Of a stretch of 64,000 nt of DNA, positions 24,227 through 34,822 are shown piece by piece. A program made the position numbers and the translations under genes. Where the stretch lies: NCBI GenBank assembly GCA_963920635.1, contig OY987305.1, forward strand, positions 23,584,876 to 23,648,875. The letters are read 5' to 3'. Positions within the stretch are counted from its first letter, which is position 1. Each line of letters starts with the position of its first letter. The notes under the pieces are model-generated. The model had not been told where the DNA came from. It saw only the letters and a list, made by a program, of their open reading frames with translations, and did not search any database. Origin of the DNA: Pseudeuparius sepicola (taxonomy: Eukaryota; Arthropoda; Insecta; Coleoptera; Anthribidae).

Positions 24227-25890
24227 CTAAATTATTATTTCGTTTTCATTTTCTTTGATAATGGTTTTTGGTTTAAAATATTTCATTTGAATAATAGGTC
24301 GTAAATACCTGTACAAAAGGTAAAATATGACAACTGATATGATTACATAAATTAAAATTGTCCAGACACTAATTTTATGATAATATACAGGGGTTGATAA
24401 TAAGTTTTCATTTTCTATTTTCTGATTTTCAATTTCCTTTATAATGCTATTAACTTTTTCAGTATGCAAGGTATTTAAACTTACTGGTGGAATGTTTCGT
24501 AGCTTTAGCGTTTTTTCACTGCCAAATTTTAATTTTGGCAATGGAATTATTTGAAAGTTATTTCTTTGGTTTTTATATGATTTTATAGTGATATCGTCTA
24601 GGGTTAATAAACATTGCATTTCTAGTTCTACCAAATATGTTCCTTTCATAAGTATATTATTTTTGTTATTTTCACATTCTTTGAAAGCTAATGTTTCTTT
24701 AGGAACTATAATAATCCATTTATTGATCTCAACATATTTAACTTGAATTTCCGTTATATTGACAGGAATCTGATTACAGGTGTTATTGTGTTTATATCTT
24801 AGCAATTCAATTTCGCAAGGGAAATTTGAAGAAAAACTTTCTGTATTTATATTAGTACATAAATATTCGTTATTTAATATTTTCTTACAAGGATTTGTTG
24901 AGAATCCATAAGATTTCTCATTATACAATAAGTAGTTAGAAGTTGGAAAAATTACTTTAAATAGGTTTTCATGTGGCGTGGGTAAAGGGAACATATGGAA
25001 TAAACTATAGGCTTTCTTTTCAGCTAAAGGTACTTCGATTATAAATATGATTTCTTCAAATTTTACATAACTTTTAATTTCTAAAATTTCTTCAAACATT
25101 AATGTGTTCTCTGCTACAGGCTCAAAGGGCAATTTTTCATTTTTTATTTTCGAAGCAACATTTTTGATTTCTTTTATTAATAATTTCGGGTGAATAATAG
25201 CATTATGAAAGTTATTTAATTTTGCAAAAGGTATAGCAACCTCAATTTCATCTAGGATATCGTATATGTTCTGATACATTAAATAGATTTGTGTTAAAAT
25301 AGTGTGTGTTTGTATCTTAAAAGACATATCAATTGCATCCAACTGATATTCTCTCATTATACTTATTATTTCATTTATTTTTGTTTCCAGGATTTGTTGG
25401 TTATGAGAAATATTTTTGGAGATACTTTGAAAGGTTTTAATGGAGTCGGACAATAAAGTTAATTGTTTCTGCATGGCTATTTTCAAGTTATTATGATTTT
25501 GTTTTAACGTTAAAATTTCTGTGTCATATCTTTCGGCGTCTTCTTGATCAAGGTTTCCTGTTATACTTTTAACTATGCTGCCTAAACCATTTATTAAACC
25601 GCGTTTATTCCGATGATTTAATAAGATTGAAGGAGTTATTTGAAATATTTGTTGTTCGATTTTTTCTTCTATATTATTTATTAAAACAAAAGAATTATAG
25701 TATTCATTATTCAATTCAGAGGTGTTCCGTAATGTAGCGATTAAATTTTTATATTTTAGGGATATATTTTTAAATTCCTTGATTATACTACTAATATTGA
25801 ATATTTGTACAAAAGTCCAATGATTTATAATTCTTTGAGCATTTCCTAACTTGTAGGGTAGTATACCTGGATTTTCATTCAGGATGTGGA
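24227..25890 (-). CDS. env: Env-like fusion glycoprotein of errantivirus-like element
   Basis: An open frame of about 500 codons ends at 24,227. It has RNKR, a furin-type cleavage site, directly followed by GLINGLGSIVKSITGNL, a glycine-rich stretch like the fusion peptide of errantivirus/baculovirus F-type Env. A long helical region follows, and near the C-terminus is one membrane segment (SVWTILIYVIISVVIFYLLY) with a short cytoplasmic tail. The frame stays open upstream to about 25,890, overlapping the end of pol, without an ATG or signal peptide. In gypsy elements env is made from a spliced mRNA, which would fit. No stop or shift is seen. Family function is membrane fusion/infectivity; activity here is unproven. 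Confidence 0.8.
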
Positions 25891-28800
25891 ACTGGGAATC
25901 GACTCGGGTGGAGCATCCAAGGATGAAGTAGGTCCATCTGTAATAAGTGGCCTTTTAAGTTCTTTTATATGTATAATTTCATGTTTAGTGGGATCGCCTA
26001 TTTTCTCGATTTTTACTTTATTATTTTCTATTATTTCGATTATTTTATAGGGACCACAAAATTTCTTTTTACTTTTGTTTCTAGAACTTGGAGAAAACTT
26101 TTTATAGACGGTTTGATTGAGTTTAAATTCGGTTTCATCGCCTTTTTTATTATGTTTCTCAAGCATTCTTATTTTTTGTGTTTCAGTATTTTGTAAAGCG
26201 GTTTCATATAATGTATCCAATTTTTCTTCATGGGAACTGACATAGTCTGTATAGAAAGTTGTAGATATTAAGTCAAAAGGATCTCGGGAGTTCGTATGAC
26301 CTAAAACTAGTTCATGTGGAGAAAATTTGGTTGTGTTATGAGTAGTGCTATTATAAGCAATTATTGCATATGGGATTATTTCTGAGATTGGTTTTGATTT
26401 TTCTTTTTGTCTTAGAATTCGTAAATGTTCAATTAAAGTAGAATGAAACCTTTCTACGGGAGAGTTAGATTCATGGTGACCTGTTGTCGTAAAGTGGATA
26501 TTAATTTTTTGTGTTTTTAAAAGCTCTTTTAAAAGATCGTTATTAAATTCTGTTCCTTTATCTGTAACTATATTTTCGGGACAGCCGAAAAATGAAAAGA
26601 ATAATATTAATTTATCGCATACAGATTTAGCGTTTTTGTCGTAAGGAAAAGCTTGTCCAAATTTGGAAAATTTATCAAATATAGTGAGAAAATTTTGATT
26701 CTCAAAAATAAAAGTATCCATATGTAGGATTTGAAAAGGTTTTGTAGGCGTTTCTGTTTTTACTAGAGGTACATACGATTTTTGTCTACTATATTTTAAA
26801 GTTTGACACGTTACACAGTCATTAATAAATTTTGTTACATTATCCTTTAAATGGGGCCAGTAATAATTTGACTTTACTCTTTCATAAGTTTCTGAAATAC
26901 CACGATGGTTTGTTTTACTTTCATGTTGGTGTAATAAAAGTAATTTTTTATCTTCTTCACTGGATACATTGTTTAGTAATTTTGTACAGCGTATTAATTT
27001 TAACTTTCTAAAATTTTTTAGATATACGTTATTGAATATATTAAATAAATCTTCTTCATAAAAATATAGATATGCTTGTTGTTTTCCTGAAAAATATTCT
27101 TTAATAAAATTTGAGATAATTTGTGGATTTTTAGGAATTTCGCAATGATTTATATTATGACTTTCAAATTTTTCAAAAGTAACTTTAATTCTTTCAAGGG
27201 GATTTTTTTTAATTAAATATTGATATGTTTTATTATTAATCATTTCGTCTAGTATAGGGATTCCGTCATTTTCAGTTTCGGTGTTAGTTGTATGAACAGT
27301 ATCAGATTTTTGTATGTTAGGAGGTCTTATTTGGATGTCAGAAATTATTTTTATTTTTCGTGAAGTCTCTGGAATAGGGTTTTCAGGTGGTTTGTCTTCG
27401 TCTAGTTCTGGATTTTCACAAATATTTTTTAAATAGTCAAAAATTTCTTTATTTACTTCGCCAGGGTTATTAATTGTTGATTGATTTTCGTAAATATGGA
27501 GTTGTATTCGCGATAGTGCATCTGCGTTTAAATTTTGAGAGCCTTTTTTATATATGATTTCAAAGTCAAATTCTTCTAAGCGTAGTCGCCAGCGTACTAA
27601 TTTCGAATTGGGTTCTTTTAGGTTGAAAAGCCATACGAGGGGTCTGTGATCAGTATAGATATAAAATTTACGTCCGAATAGGTAAGGCCGAAAATATTTA
27701 CATGCATAGACTATACTTAATAATTCTTTCTCAATAGTCGAGTATTTTATTTCGGATTCATTTAGGGTCCTAGATGCATAAGCTATTGGATTATCATGGG
27801 GAACTTGTCCTTGGGAAAGTACGGCTCCTAGGGCGTAATTACTCGCGTCTGTAGTCAAAATAAAAGATTTTGAAAAGTCGGGGTAAATTAATATAGGGTG
27901 ATTAATTAATAAATTCTTACTGTGTTCAAAAGCTTGCATAAATTCAGGTGTGTGCTCTATTTTCGCGTCTTTCTTTAAACACTTAGTCATGGGTTTTGTA
28001 ATCTTAGCGAAGTCTTTGATAAAGCGTCTGTAGTAACCGAGTAAGCCGAGAAAGGATTTAATTTCTTTACACGTTCGTGGAACGGGAAAATTTTTTACTG
28101 CTGCTATTTTGCTTGGATCGGGTTTAATACCATCTGTTGTAACCAGGTGACCTAAATATTGGACTTCCTTTCGTAGGAATTCTGATTTGTCGAGTTGGAT
28201 TTTGAATCTTGCATTTCGAAGCCTGGTAAAAATTTCGCGGAGTCTAGAGATGTGTTCTTGGAGGGATGTACTAAAAATAATAATATCGTCTAAATAGACA
28301 AAGCATATTTCATTTTGTAAGCCTCTTAATATGTTATTCATAACTCTTTGGAAGGTACTAGGGCTATTTTTAAGACCAAAAGGCATTCGTAGAAACTCAT
28401 AATGCCCGGTATCAGTACTAAATCCGGTTTTTGGACTATCGGAAGGGTTCATTTCGATTTGGTGAAATCCATTTGCTAAATCAAGTGTAGTAAAATAACA
28501 ACTGCGTCCTAGTTTATCTAAAATTTCAGTAATATTCGGGAGAGGGTATTTATCGTCAATTGTTTTTTGATTTAACTTTCTATAATCAATAACCATACGC
28601 CATTTGGTTTTTCCAGATGCGTCTTGCTTTTTAGGAACTATCCAGATTGGTGATGACCACGGGGAGTTTGAGTCTCGAATAATATTTTGAGCTAATAGTT
28701 TTGAAATTTGGGATTTAACTTCCTCACGATGTACTTCTGGCTATCGATAACTTTTTGTAAAAATAGGAGAATCATTAGTTAAATTTATATGGTGTTTAAT

Positions 28801-29197
28801 TTGGTTGGTAAAAGTTAAAGGAATATCCTCGCAATAAAAAATATCTTTGAATTCTAGGCAAAGTTTTCGAATTTGGTTGCGCTCTTCAGAATTGCAGTGT
28901 TGTAGACGTAAGTTTTTTAGATTTTCTTTTAATTTGTTCTCCAAGTGTATTTCTAAATTTTGGTAACTATCAGATTCATAATCGGAATTTTCTATAAAAT
29001 TTACTTCGTTAGCGTTGACAGGTTCGACTTCAAAGGGTTCAAAAATATCAAGTTGAATTGGGTTATCCGTAGGGTTTAAAATTGTAGTTAAAGCAAAATT
29101 ATCTTCTATATTTACTAAACAATGGGGAATTTCCATTTCATTCAATTGTGTGTAATTTAGAATACCTATGCCAGATTGTATATTAACAGGGATTTTA
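25879..29197 (-). pseudogene. pol: Pol: RT, RNase H and integrase (one stop, one shift)
   Basis: The main stretch from 28,740 to 25,879 carries RT (MPFGLKNSPSTFQRVM, catalytic YLDDIIIF), RNase H (LTTDASNYALGAVLSQ) and the ADALSRI linker. Integrase has HHCC residues (HRGIS...CVTCQ) and the DDE core: HMDTF, IVTDKGTEF, SNSPVERFHS. The C-terminus has a GPYKI-type module. The upstream part (29,145-28,741) is in the same frame and is cut by a TAG at 28,741-28,743, where relatives have an aromatic residue before the Pro. It joins protease only across a one-base shift at the homopolymer 29,199-29,205. Catalytic residues are otherwise present. Confidence 0.88.
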
Positions 29198-29680
29198 ATT
29201 TTTTTGTATTGTTCTTGGCGGTATAACTTCTGTTGTGGGTTTTAAAATTGGGTTCGGTTGTGGTAAATTTTCTTCGGTGATTTGCGAATATATCGGTATT
29301 TTCGCGTTTGGTGATTCTAAAGCTTTTTGACTAAATCGAATATCAGCATTTAATTGTTTTATTAGGTCTAGTCCAATTAATCCGTCAAATTTATCTGAAA
29401 AGTCGAAAATAAAATATTTATGATATCCTTCAGTGTTGAAAGTTGGAAATAAGGGTAAAATTGCTATTTGATCATGAAAAGAAGTAGCATGTGCGGTTTG
29501 CACCAAAAATATCTCATTTTGAATGTAATTTTGAAAATATGTATGCGCTAATTTTTTATTAATAAATGAACGTGTACTACCAGTATCTATTAGAAATTTT
29601 GCTTCGAGTTCGGGTAAATGTATATATACAAGGTTTATTGAAAGATTGTTTAAAACTATCACTTCGTATTGTTGGTCTGT
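29195..29680 (-). pseudogene. pol: Pol: aspartic protease segment
   Basis: Carries the FLIDTGSTRSFI active-site signature and a GLIGLDLIKQL block typical of retropepsin-like proteases. The frame opens upstream in a -1 relation to the gag frame, as expected for gypsy-type gag-pol expression. It ends at a stop that is created by the extra base in the A-run at 29,199-29,205, so protease and RT are not in one frame in this sequence. Confidence 0.85.
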
Positions 29681-29829
29681 CCAGTATTGGGAAAATCCAA
29701 AGGGATATCGGGATTAGTCTGGATATTAGTTTCAAAATTTTGAATTTCTTCGTTTTGGGTGTCGGGTTGTAAATAGTATAAATTATTGTAAAATTCGCTC
29801 ATGTCAAAAGAAGTATCTTCTTCGGGAGT

Positions 29830-30972
29830 TTATTCATAAGGGTTGTTATAAGTTTGTTCATTAGGTTGGTTTATGTTTTCGGTAGGGAATGATTCCATGA
29901 AATTGCTAAATAATCGAGTTTGATAAGGTTTTTTCTGTTGAGTTACATAAGTGGTTGTGTCCATTGGTTCGGGCTTAAAAGTATTTTTTGTTACAGTACT
30001 TTGCTGTGGAATTTTTTGATTTTGGAACATTGAAGGTCTCATTTGAAAGGTTGGTTTTTGGAAATTAGGTTGACTATTTTGAAAGGGTGGTCTTTGAAAA
30101 TTTGGTTGGTTATTTTGGAAAATTGGTCTTTGTAAGCTTGATTGATTTGTTTGAAAATTATTTTGAAAGGGAGGCTTGTACATAATTTGTGGAGAATATG
30201 GTTGTACGAAATTTGATGTACTTGGTAAGGATCTAAATTGTGGTGGTGGTGGAATTATATTATGATTGGCTGGTAAAAAGCTAGGTGTATAGGTAGGTAA
30301 TCTTGGTGGGAAAAATTTTGGTTTTTGGGTATTTATGGTACTGTAGGTTGGTTGTTTCAGATTTTGATTCTGAGATGTTTTAAAATATACGAAATTTTCT
30401 TCTTCGACTACAAATGACATTGCTTGCTCGAGAGAATTTGGATTTTTTAACCTTACTACCAGTTGCATGTTATAGGGTAAACCATTTATAAATGTTTTTA
30501 ACGCAAATTCATCGTAATGTGTAATTTTTACCAATTTAACGTTATTGTCTCGTTCAGAAGCATTCAATTTTGCAAAAAGTAAACTTCTCACATCTTGAAT
30601 TCTCATACCAAATTGAGTGGGTGTTTCATTTTTGAATGGCTTTAAATTGATTAAGTCTTGAATGATGCAATCGATAGATCTTTGATCTGCGAAAGTCGAA
30701 ATTAGGGAGGTTTTTACTAAATTCCATGTATTTAGTTCTGATCGCGAAGCAATCAAATCTGCTGCTCGATCTCTGAGTTTTCCTAAGATAGTGTCGAAAA
30801 TACAAATATTAATTGGATCGTTTAAATTTTGTAAATTTTGAAAAGCCTTAATAAAATTTTCACAAGAATTTACGAAACGTTGCAAAAGTCTGGGGTTTCC
30901 GTCAAATAAAGGGATATTGTCCGCCTGATATCTTAATAGATTATAATTAATTGCAGGAGCTCCGTTTGGCAT
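29830..30972 (-). CDS. gag: Gag of errantivirus-like element
   Basis: 380 codons from ATG 30,972. The N-terminal half (PLFDGNPRLLQRFVNSCENF, and the DLINLKPFKNETPTQF block) resembles the capsid domain of gypsy/errantivirus Gag. The C-terminal half is a Pro/Gln/Asn/Phe-rich low-complexity region with repeated QPNFQRPPFQN-like units, and there is no zinc knuckle, as usual in this group. The terminating TAA (29,830-29,832) is followed by about 58 further open codons in the same frame. The stop may therefore be a late nonsense change, or the natural end with the rest used only in the frameshift region. Gag assembles the particle. Confidence 0.85.
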   Translation of the reverse strand: MPNGAPAINYNLLRYQADNIPLFDGNPRLLQRFVNSCENFIKAFQNLQNLNDPINICIFDTILGKLRDRAADLIASRSELNTWNLVKTSLISTFADQRSIDCIIQDLINLKPFKNETPTQFGMRIQDVRSLLFAKLNASERDNNVKLVKITHYDEFALKTFINGLPYNMQLVVRLKNPNSLEQAMSFVVEEENFVYFKTSQNQNLKQPTYSTINTQKPKFFPPRLPTYTPSFLPANHNIIPPPPQFRSLPSTSNFVQPYSPQIMYKPPFQNNFQTNQSSLQRPIFQNNQPNFQRPPFQNSQPNFQKPTFQMRPSMFQNQKIPQQSTVTKNTFKPEPMDTTTYVTQQKKPYQTRLFSNFMESFPTENINQPNEQTYNNPYE

Positions 30973-31169
30973 TTTGAAAAATTATTTAAAAAATGACAAA
31001 AATGTGGAATTTGGAAAAATACAAAAAATACAGGAACAAACAAAAATTGTGCAAATATACAAAGCAAAGAAAAACTTACAGTTGTAAGAAAATCGAAGTC
31101 TTCATGTGATTTTTCTTCTTCGTTGTCTTCTTTTTCCGTCTTCTTAATCCTAAGGTCCTTAACTTAGCC

Positions 31170-31440
31170 TCTGGCAGTGCCGATGTGTGGATGCCAAAGG
31201 GGTGGAAACAGTGCCGATGTGGGGATGCTTCCGATGGGTGGTGACAGTGCCGATGTGTGGATGTCGTCCCCTGTGACGTTCCTCCTTGTCTTCTCAAGAA
31301 CCTTGGGCCAACTCCTCGGGGTGTGGAACCAGGTGTCCGTCCGCGACAGTGCCGATTTTTGGATAACGCGGCGGATCGCGAGATTCCGTTTTGGTTCTTT
31401 CTTGTGACTAAATCGTTGAAACGAACCGAAGGTGCCGAAT
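31170..31440. repeat. Repeated CAGTGCCGATGTGTGGATG motif in the 5' UTR
   Basis: The motif occurs at about 31,174, 31,209 and 31,244 (well conserved), and in weaker form at about 31,348 and 31,431. It lies between the 5' LTR and gag of the minus-strand errantivirus-like element. Gypsy carries its insulator (clustered protein-binding sites) in this position. Whether this cluster plays such a role is inference, since the motif does not match the Su(Hw) site that I know. Confidence 0.6.
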
Positions 31441-31463
31441 TTTGGACTTCGTGTCACGAAAAA

Positions 31464-31481
31464 AATCCGAACGACTGCGCC
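31464..31481 (-). other. Primer-binding site of errantivirus-like element
   Basis: Directly inside the 5' LTR, reading on the element strand, is GGCGCAGTCGTTCGGATT, preceded by the T of the LTR end (TGGCGCAGTCG). It would pair with a tRNA 3' end ending CGACTGCGCCA, a serine-type primer used by some errantiviruses. The tRNA identity is from memory and moderate in confidence. Confidence 0.65.
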
Positions 31482-31669
31482 AGTTACGAGGCGGGTTGAC
31501 GCAAAGTCGTTTTTAAAAAGAACTGATCTTTATTGAATACAAGTAGGAAGTGTTTGCTCTTAGTCTATGGCCCGTATATAATACCTCTGCTGGGCTTACA
31601 TTGTATTTCCTTATCTTATGCTGCATATACAAGTTTCTATGCTACCTAAACAATATACAGCACATAACT
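31482..31669 (-). repeat. 5' LTR of errantivirus-like element
   Basis: 188 bp, identical by eye to the copy at 23,995-24,182, and flanked by the AACA target duplication at 31,670-31,673. It should hold the promoter for the genomic RNA. Confidence 0.93.
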
Positions 31670-31673
31670 AACA

Positions 31674-32463
31674 AAAAGAATTACAAATAATTACCTTATT
31701 AAAGGGACCAGAACCTCAAGATTTGACTACGAAGAGCTAGGTTCGTTAGCACAAAATTTTGCCAGTTTTTCCCTTGATAGAGTTTCTATCATGACTTGGA
31801 AAATAAAAAACTGTAGTAATTACATATTTTTTAAGTTTGCGCTGCCCAAAATTCTGTGAAATTGCTCCCAATAAATTGTTGACTACAAATGCAAGTAAAT
31901 ACTTGTAGACGGTACAAAATTTTTCCTTTTTATTGCTGCAATCCACTTGCCTCTAATATCACCGTATCTTTTGGAAAACTGCAAAGTTATTAGCAAAGAT
32001 TTTTAAGACTTACGAATGAAAAGAAACCCCACTATTATTTTATTCTTTCCGCCCCGTTTGGTACACATCCAAATACACAACAGGAGTTGACCCTCTTTTT
32101 TGTAATTTACAACTTAAACAGACGGAATATAGCCACATAGCTAAATTAAATTTTCTCTCCGATCTAAAAATAATATTAAACTAAACACCAACTAAGACAC
32201 GACACGAACTCAAATCAAATATAAATAATACAATAATTACTCCTATTCGTACTGGGACTTGTACAGAAGGAAAATTAAAATGACGTTTGACAACGGAACT
32301 CGTTTGAAGCACAGTACACAAAAATAGAAAGTTAGCACAAACACCTCTTTTGTGTTATGTGGTTTTTGCCAGAATCAGCTGATTTATTTACTATTTCACT
32401 TACTCAAGTTTGGCTGCCAGTTTCTCTCTCTATACACTCCTTCCATCTACTTGTCAATTCAAT
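31674..32463. other. Spacer, nothing recognised
   Basis: AT-rich sequence between the errantivirus-like element and the satellite. No gene or repeat supported. Confidence 0.35.
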
Positions 32464-33135
32464 GGTGTAACATCAACCAAATCGAAAAGATTGGAATGAT
32501 TTGGGAAGCAACAAATGAAGTCCAGGCAGGAGCCAACAGCACATTTGCAGCTTCAGTCAGCACATCCCAATTCGGGGCTTGATACTACCATCGCCACGGA
32601 GGCTGATAAAGCGACCTACGTGGAAATCTTCTGGCCCAGGATACAATGAAACAAAGAACGTAAGATTGTGAGTGTAGATGTAAAAACAAGAAAAAGTGAT
32701 AATGGGCATAGCACTCAAAGTTAGAAAACAAAAAAACTAGTAACCGCATACACGTGTTTCATGCTATTTGGCAATCGTCAGTACGGTGTAACATCAACCA
32801 AATCGAAAAGATCGGAATGATTTGGGAAGCAACAAATGAAGTCCAGGCAGGAGCCAACAGCACATTTGCAGCTTCAGTCAGCACATCCCCAATTCGGGGC
32901 TTGATACTAACATCGCCACGGAGGTTGCTAAAGCGACCTACGTGGAAATCTTCTGGCCCAAGATACAATGAAACAAAGAACGTAAGATTGTGAGTGTAGA
33001 TGTAGATGTTGCTTCCCAAATCATTCCTATCTTTTCGATTTGGTTGATGTTAAACCGTACTGATGATTGCCAAATAGCATGAAACACGTGTATGCGGTTA
33101 CTAGTTTTTTTTGTTTTCTAACTTTGAGTACTATG
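32464..33135. repeat. ~320-bp satellite units, with an inversion, split by the Polinton
   Basis: About 1.7 units run in plus orientation from TGTAACATCAACC (32,464) to GTGTAGATGTA (about 33,005). The orientation then flips, and 33,007-33,135 is a minus-orientation piece (TTGCTTCCCAAATCATTCC to TTTGAGTACTATG). That piece continues without loss at 57,225 on the far side of the Polinton. Confidence 0.9.
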
Positions 33136-33845
33136 TACGATAGCGTAGAAGGGCCACCTTGTAAATATTTTTTCCCGAACTAAATTCCGACTTATAAGTC
33201 GGAATTCCGACTTACATCTCGGAATTCCGACTTATAAGTCGGAATAAGGTCATTCCGACTTACAACTCGGAATTCCTACTTACAAGTCGGAATTCTGACT
33301 TATAAGTCAGAATTCCGACTTACATCTCGGAATTCCGACTTACATCTCGGAATTCCCACTTACATCTCGGAATTCCGACTTATAAGTCGGAATAAGGTCA
33401 TTCCGACTTACAACTCGGAATTCCGACTTATAAGTCGGAATAAGGTCATTCCGACTTACAAGTTGGAATTCCGACTTATAAGTCGGAATTCGACAGTTAG
33501 TGCCTAATAGGTTAGGTTAAATTATTCTAGACGCACCAATCCGCGTTTGAAAAAATTTGGCGGACAAAACTACCCCCTGCATCCCTTTAAGGAAAAAAAT
33601 TGATAACTCCATTGTTTCTGCTCCGAATTTCGCCGTTTTCACAAGAACGTTCAAAAGAGTCTCAGAAGTGAAAAAATTGCCAGGTAAAAAACTACCCCTT
33701 CCCAGCCCCGAAGTTGTTTTTGGTCGAGTCTTGGCCATTTTCAGCAAGGACGTTCAAAATTATCCCAGATGCATCAATCCGCGGTTGAAAAAATTTGCCG
33801 GACAAAACTATCCCCTACACCCCTTTAGGGAAACATTTGATAACT
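33136..33845 (+). repeat. Left terminal inverted repeat of Polinton
   Basis: Matches the complement of 56,562-57,224 through GAAGGGCCACCTTGTAAAT, the palindromic array, and the GGCGGACAAAACTACCCCC block, as far as AAACATTTGAT near 33,841. The length difference comes mainly from repeat number in the array. Confidence 0.9.
33184..33491. repeat. Palindromic 20-bp repeat array in left TIR
   Basis: Tandem units based on CCGACTTATAAGTCGGAATT, each core being a perfect 16-bp palindrome. Variants read TTACATCTCGG or TTACAACTCGG, and the spacer AATAAGGTCATT occurs three times. About 15 units. Confidence 0.92.
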
Positions 33846-33915
33846 GTATTTTTTCTGGCCAGATTGTCGCCTTTTCACCAGGTAATTCTAAAGTCTCAGA
33901 ATTCAAAAACAAATT
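33527..33915 (+). repeat. Subterminal repeats of Polinton, left side
   Basis: Two copies of a ~240-bp unit: CCGCGTTTGAAAAAATTTGGCGG onwards, then CCGCGGTTGAAAAAATTTGCCGG. They share ACAAAACTA.CCCCT, TTTGATAACT and GTCTCAGAA. Related units occur inverted at 53,560-54,105 and 56,580-56,890. Confidence 0.8.
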
Positions 33916-33931
33916 TTTGGGGGATGCAGGG

Positions 33932-34822
33932 GAGTAGTGAGTCAAAGCGGGTCCCAGTCCAAAATGGCCGCCAAGGTCGTCGTTGTTGCGAAGTCGCGAT
34001 GGGGTGTTCAAGGTCAAGGGGCGTGGCTAGAATAGCTTCAAGGTTAATTTCCGAGAACCGCTTCAAGGTTAATTTCTGGGAATTGATGTACAAGGTCAAG
34101 GGGCGTGGCTAGAATAGCTTCAAGGTTAATTTCCGAGAATCGCTTCAAGGTTAATTTCTGGGAATTGAAGGGGGGCGTGTTTAGAATAGCTTCAAGGTTT
34201 CCGAGAATCTCAAGGTTGAATCGCGGAGGCTTAGAGGTCAAAGTGTGTGGCTTCTGGGAATTTGGGTGGGAAGGCATTTCCATTAGCCCCACCCCTCTAG
34301 CTTTGATAAAAGACAGAGTTTGCTGTTTGGAGTTCAGTAGCCGAAGATGGCTTGCAGCAAAATGGATTTGGAAACCATCAACAAAGTTGGTTGCTTGTCT
34401 CAGAAACCGACGGTAAAGTTAGTGGAATTGGAAGAAGGCGTGCCGATGAAAATTCTGTCGGGCAAGGTGGTGCAAACGACGTTCGGGGAGACCATTTTGC
34501 TGGAGTTGGAGGAGAGTGTCGTTTTCCTGCCGAACAGAGTGACACAGGCGTTCAAACCGTGCCTCGAACATTTTTCCAGTGAAAAATACGCGTTGGTTTA
34601 CAAAGGACAACTGGATATGGGAAAAAACAAGGCCAATCAGTTTGAAATATGGTCATTGGGGGAATAGAAAATTAACATGGAATTCTTCAAATAGTAATTT
34701 GTGTAATCTTGTATTAGTCATAAAACGTACTTAATAAAGGAATATAAAAGCATCATGCCTGTGTTTGAAAATATCTCATTATTTTTAATAAAGGTTTAAA
34801 CATCAGCCAGTCTTTTATTATG
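33932..34822 (+). repeat. Long inner inverted repeat, left arm (carries a gene)
   Basis: About 890 bp running from AGTAGTGAGTCAAAGCGGG to AGCCAGTCTTTTATTATG. It is near-identical to the complement of 52,656-53,549. It also contains short internal duplications of GGCGTGGCTAGAATAGCTTC. The arm includes a promoter and the 106-codon gene, so the element carries that gene twice in inverted orientation. Confidence 0.9.
34347..34667 (+). CDS. Small conserved Polinton protein, copy A (OB-like, function unknown)
   Basis: 106 codons from ATG 34,347. A TATA-like GATAAAAG lies about 40 bp upstream and AATAAAGG downstream (34,731). It has the pattern MKILSGKVVQTTFGETILLELEE then VVFLPNRV, and ends with LVYKGQL and FEIW; the alternating hydrophobic residues predict a small beta-barrel. 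I infer an OB-fold-like nucleic-acid-binding role. No family is firmly recognised. A second copy (52,814-53,134, opposite strand) differs at one residue that I noticed (Glu/Asp in LVEL-EGVPM). A divergent relative may be the gene at 41,783-42,094. Confidence 0.7.
   Translation: MACSKMDLETINKVGCLSQKPTVKLVELEEGVPMKILSGKVVQTTFGETILLELEESVVFLPNRVTQAFKPCLEHFSSEKYALVYKGQLDMGKNKANQFEIWSLGE

Larger units (their letters stand above)
23995..31669 (-). mobile_element. Errantivirus-like (gypsy-type) endogenous retroelement
   Basis: A 7.7-kb minus-strand element with 188-bp LTRs bounded by AGTTA...TAACT, the terminal sequence typical of insect gypsy/errantiviruses. The target duplication AACA is at 23,991-23,994 and 31,670-31,673. 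The order is LTR, 5' UTR, gag, protease-RT-RNase H-integrase, env, LTR. The LTRs appear identical by eye, so insertion is recent. Lesions: a single-base shift in an A7 run (minus strand; 29,199-29,205), an in-frame TAG at 28,741-28,743, and a gag TAA after which the gag frame stays open. Env and integrase appear intact. Confidence 0.93.

Noticed and set aside
33557..34416. Overlapping open frames in the left TIR and inner repeat
   Set aside because: They cover subterminal and inverted repeats, repeat in the right end on the opposite strand, and contain no domains. Only the 106-codon gene at 34,347 has promoter and protein-like features.
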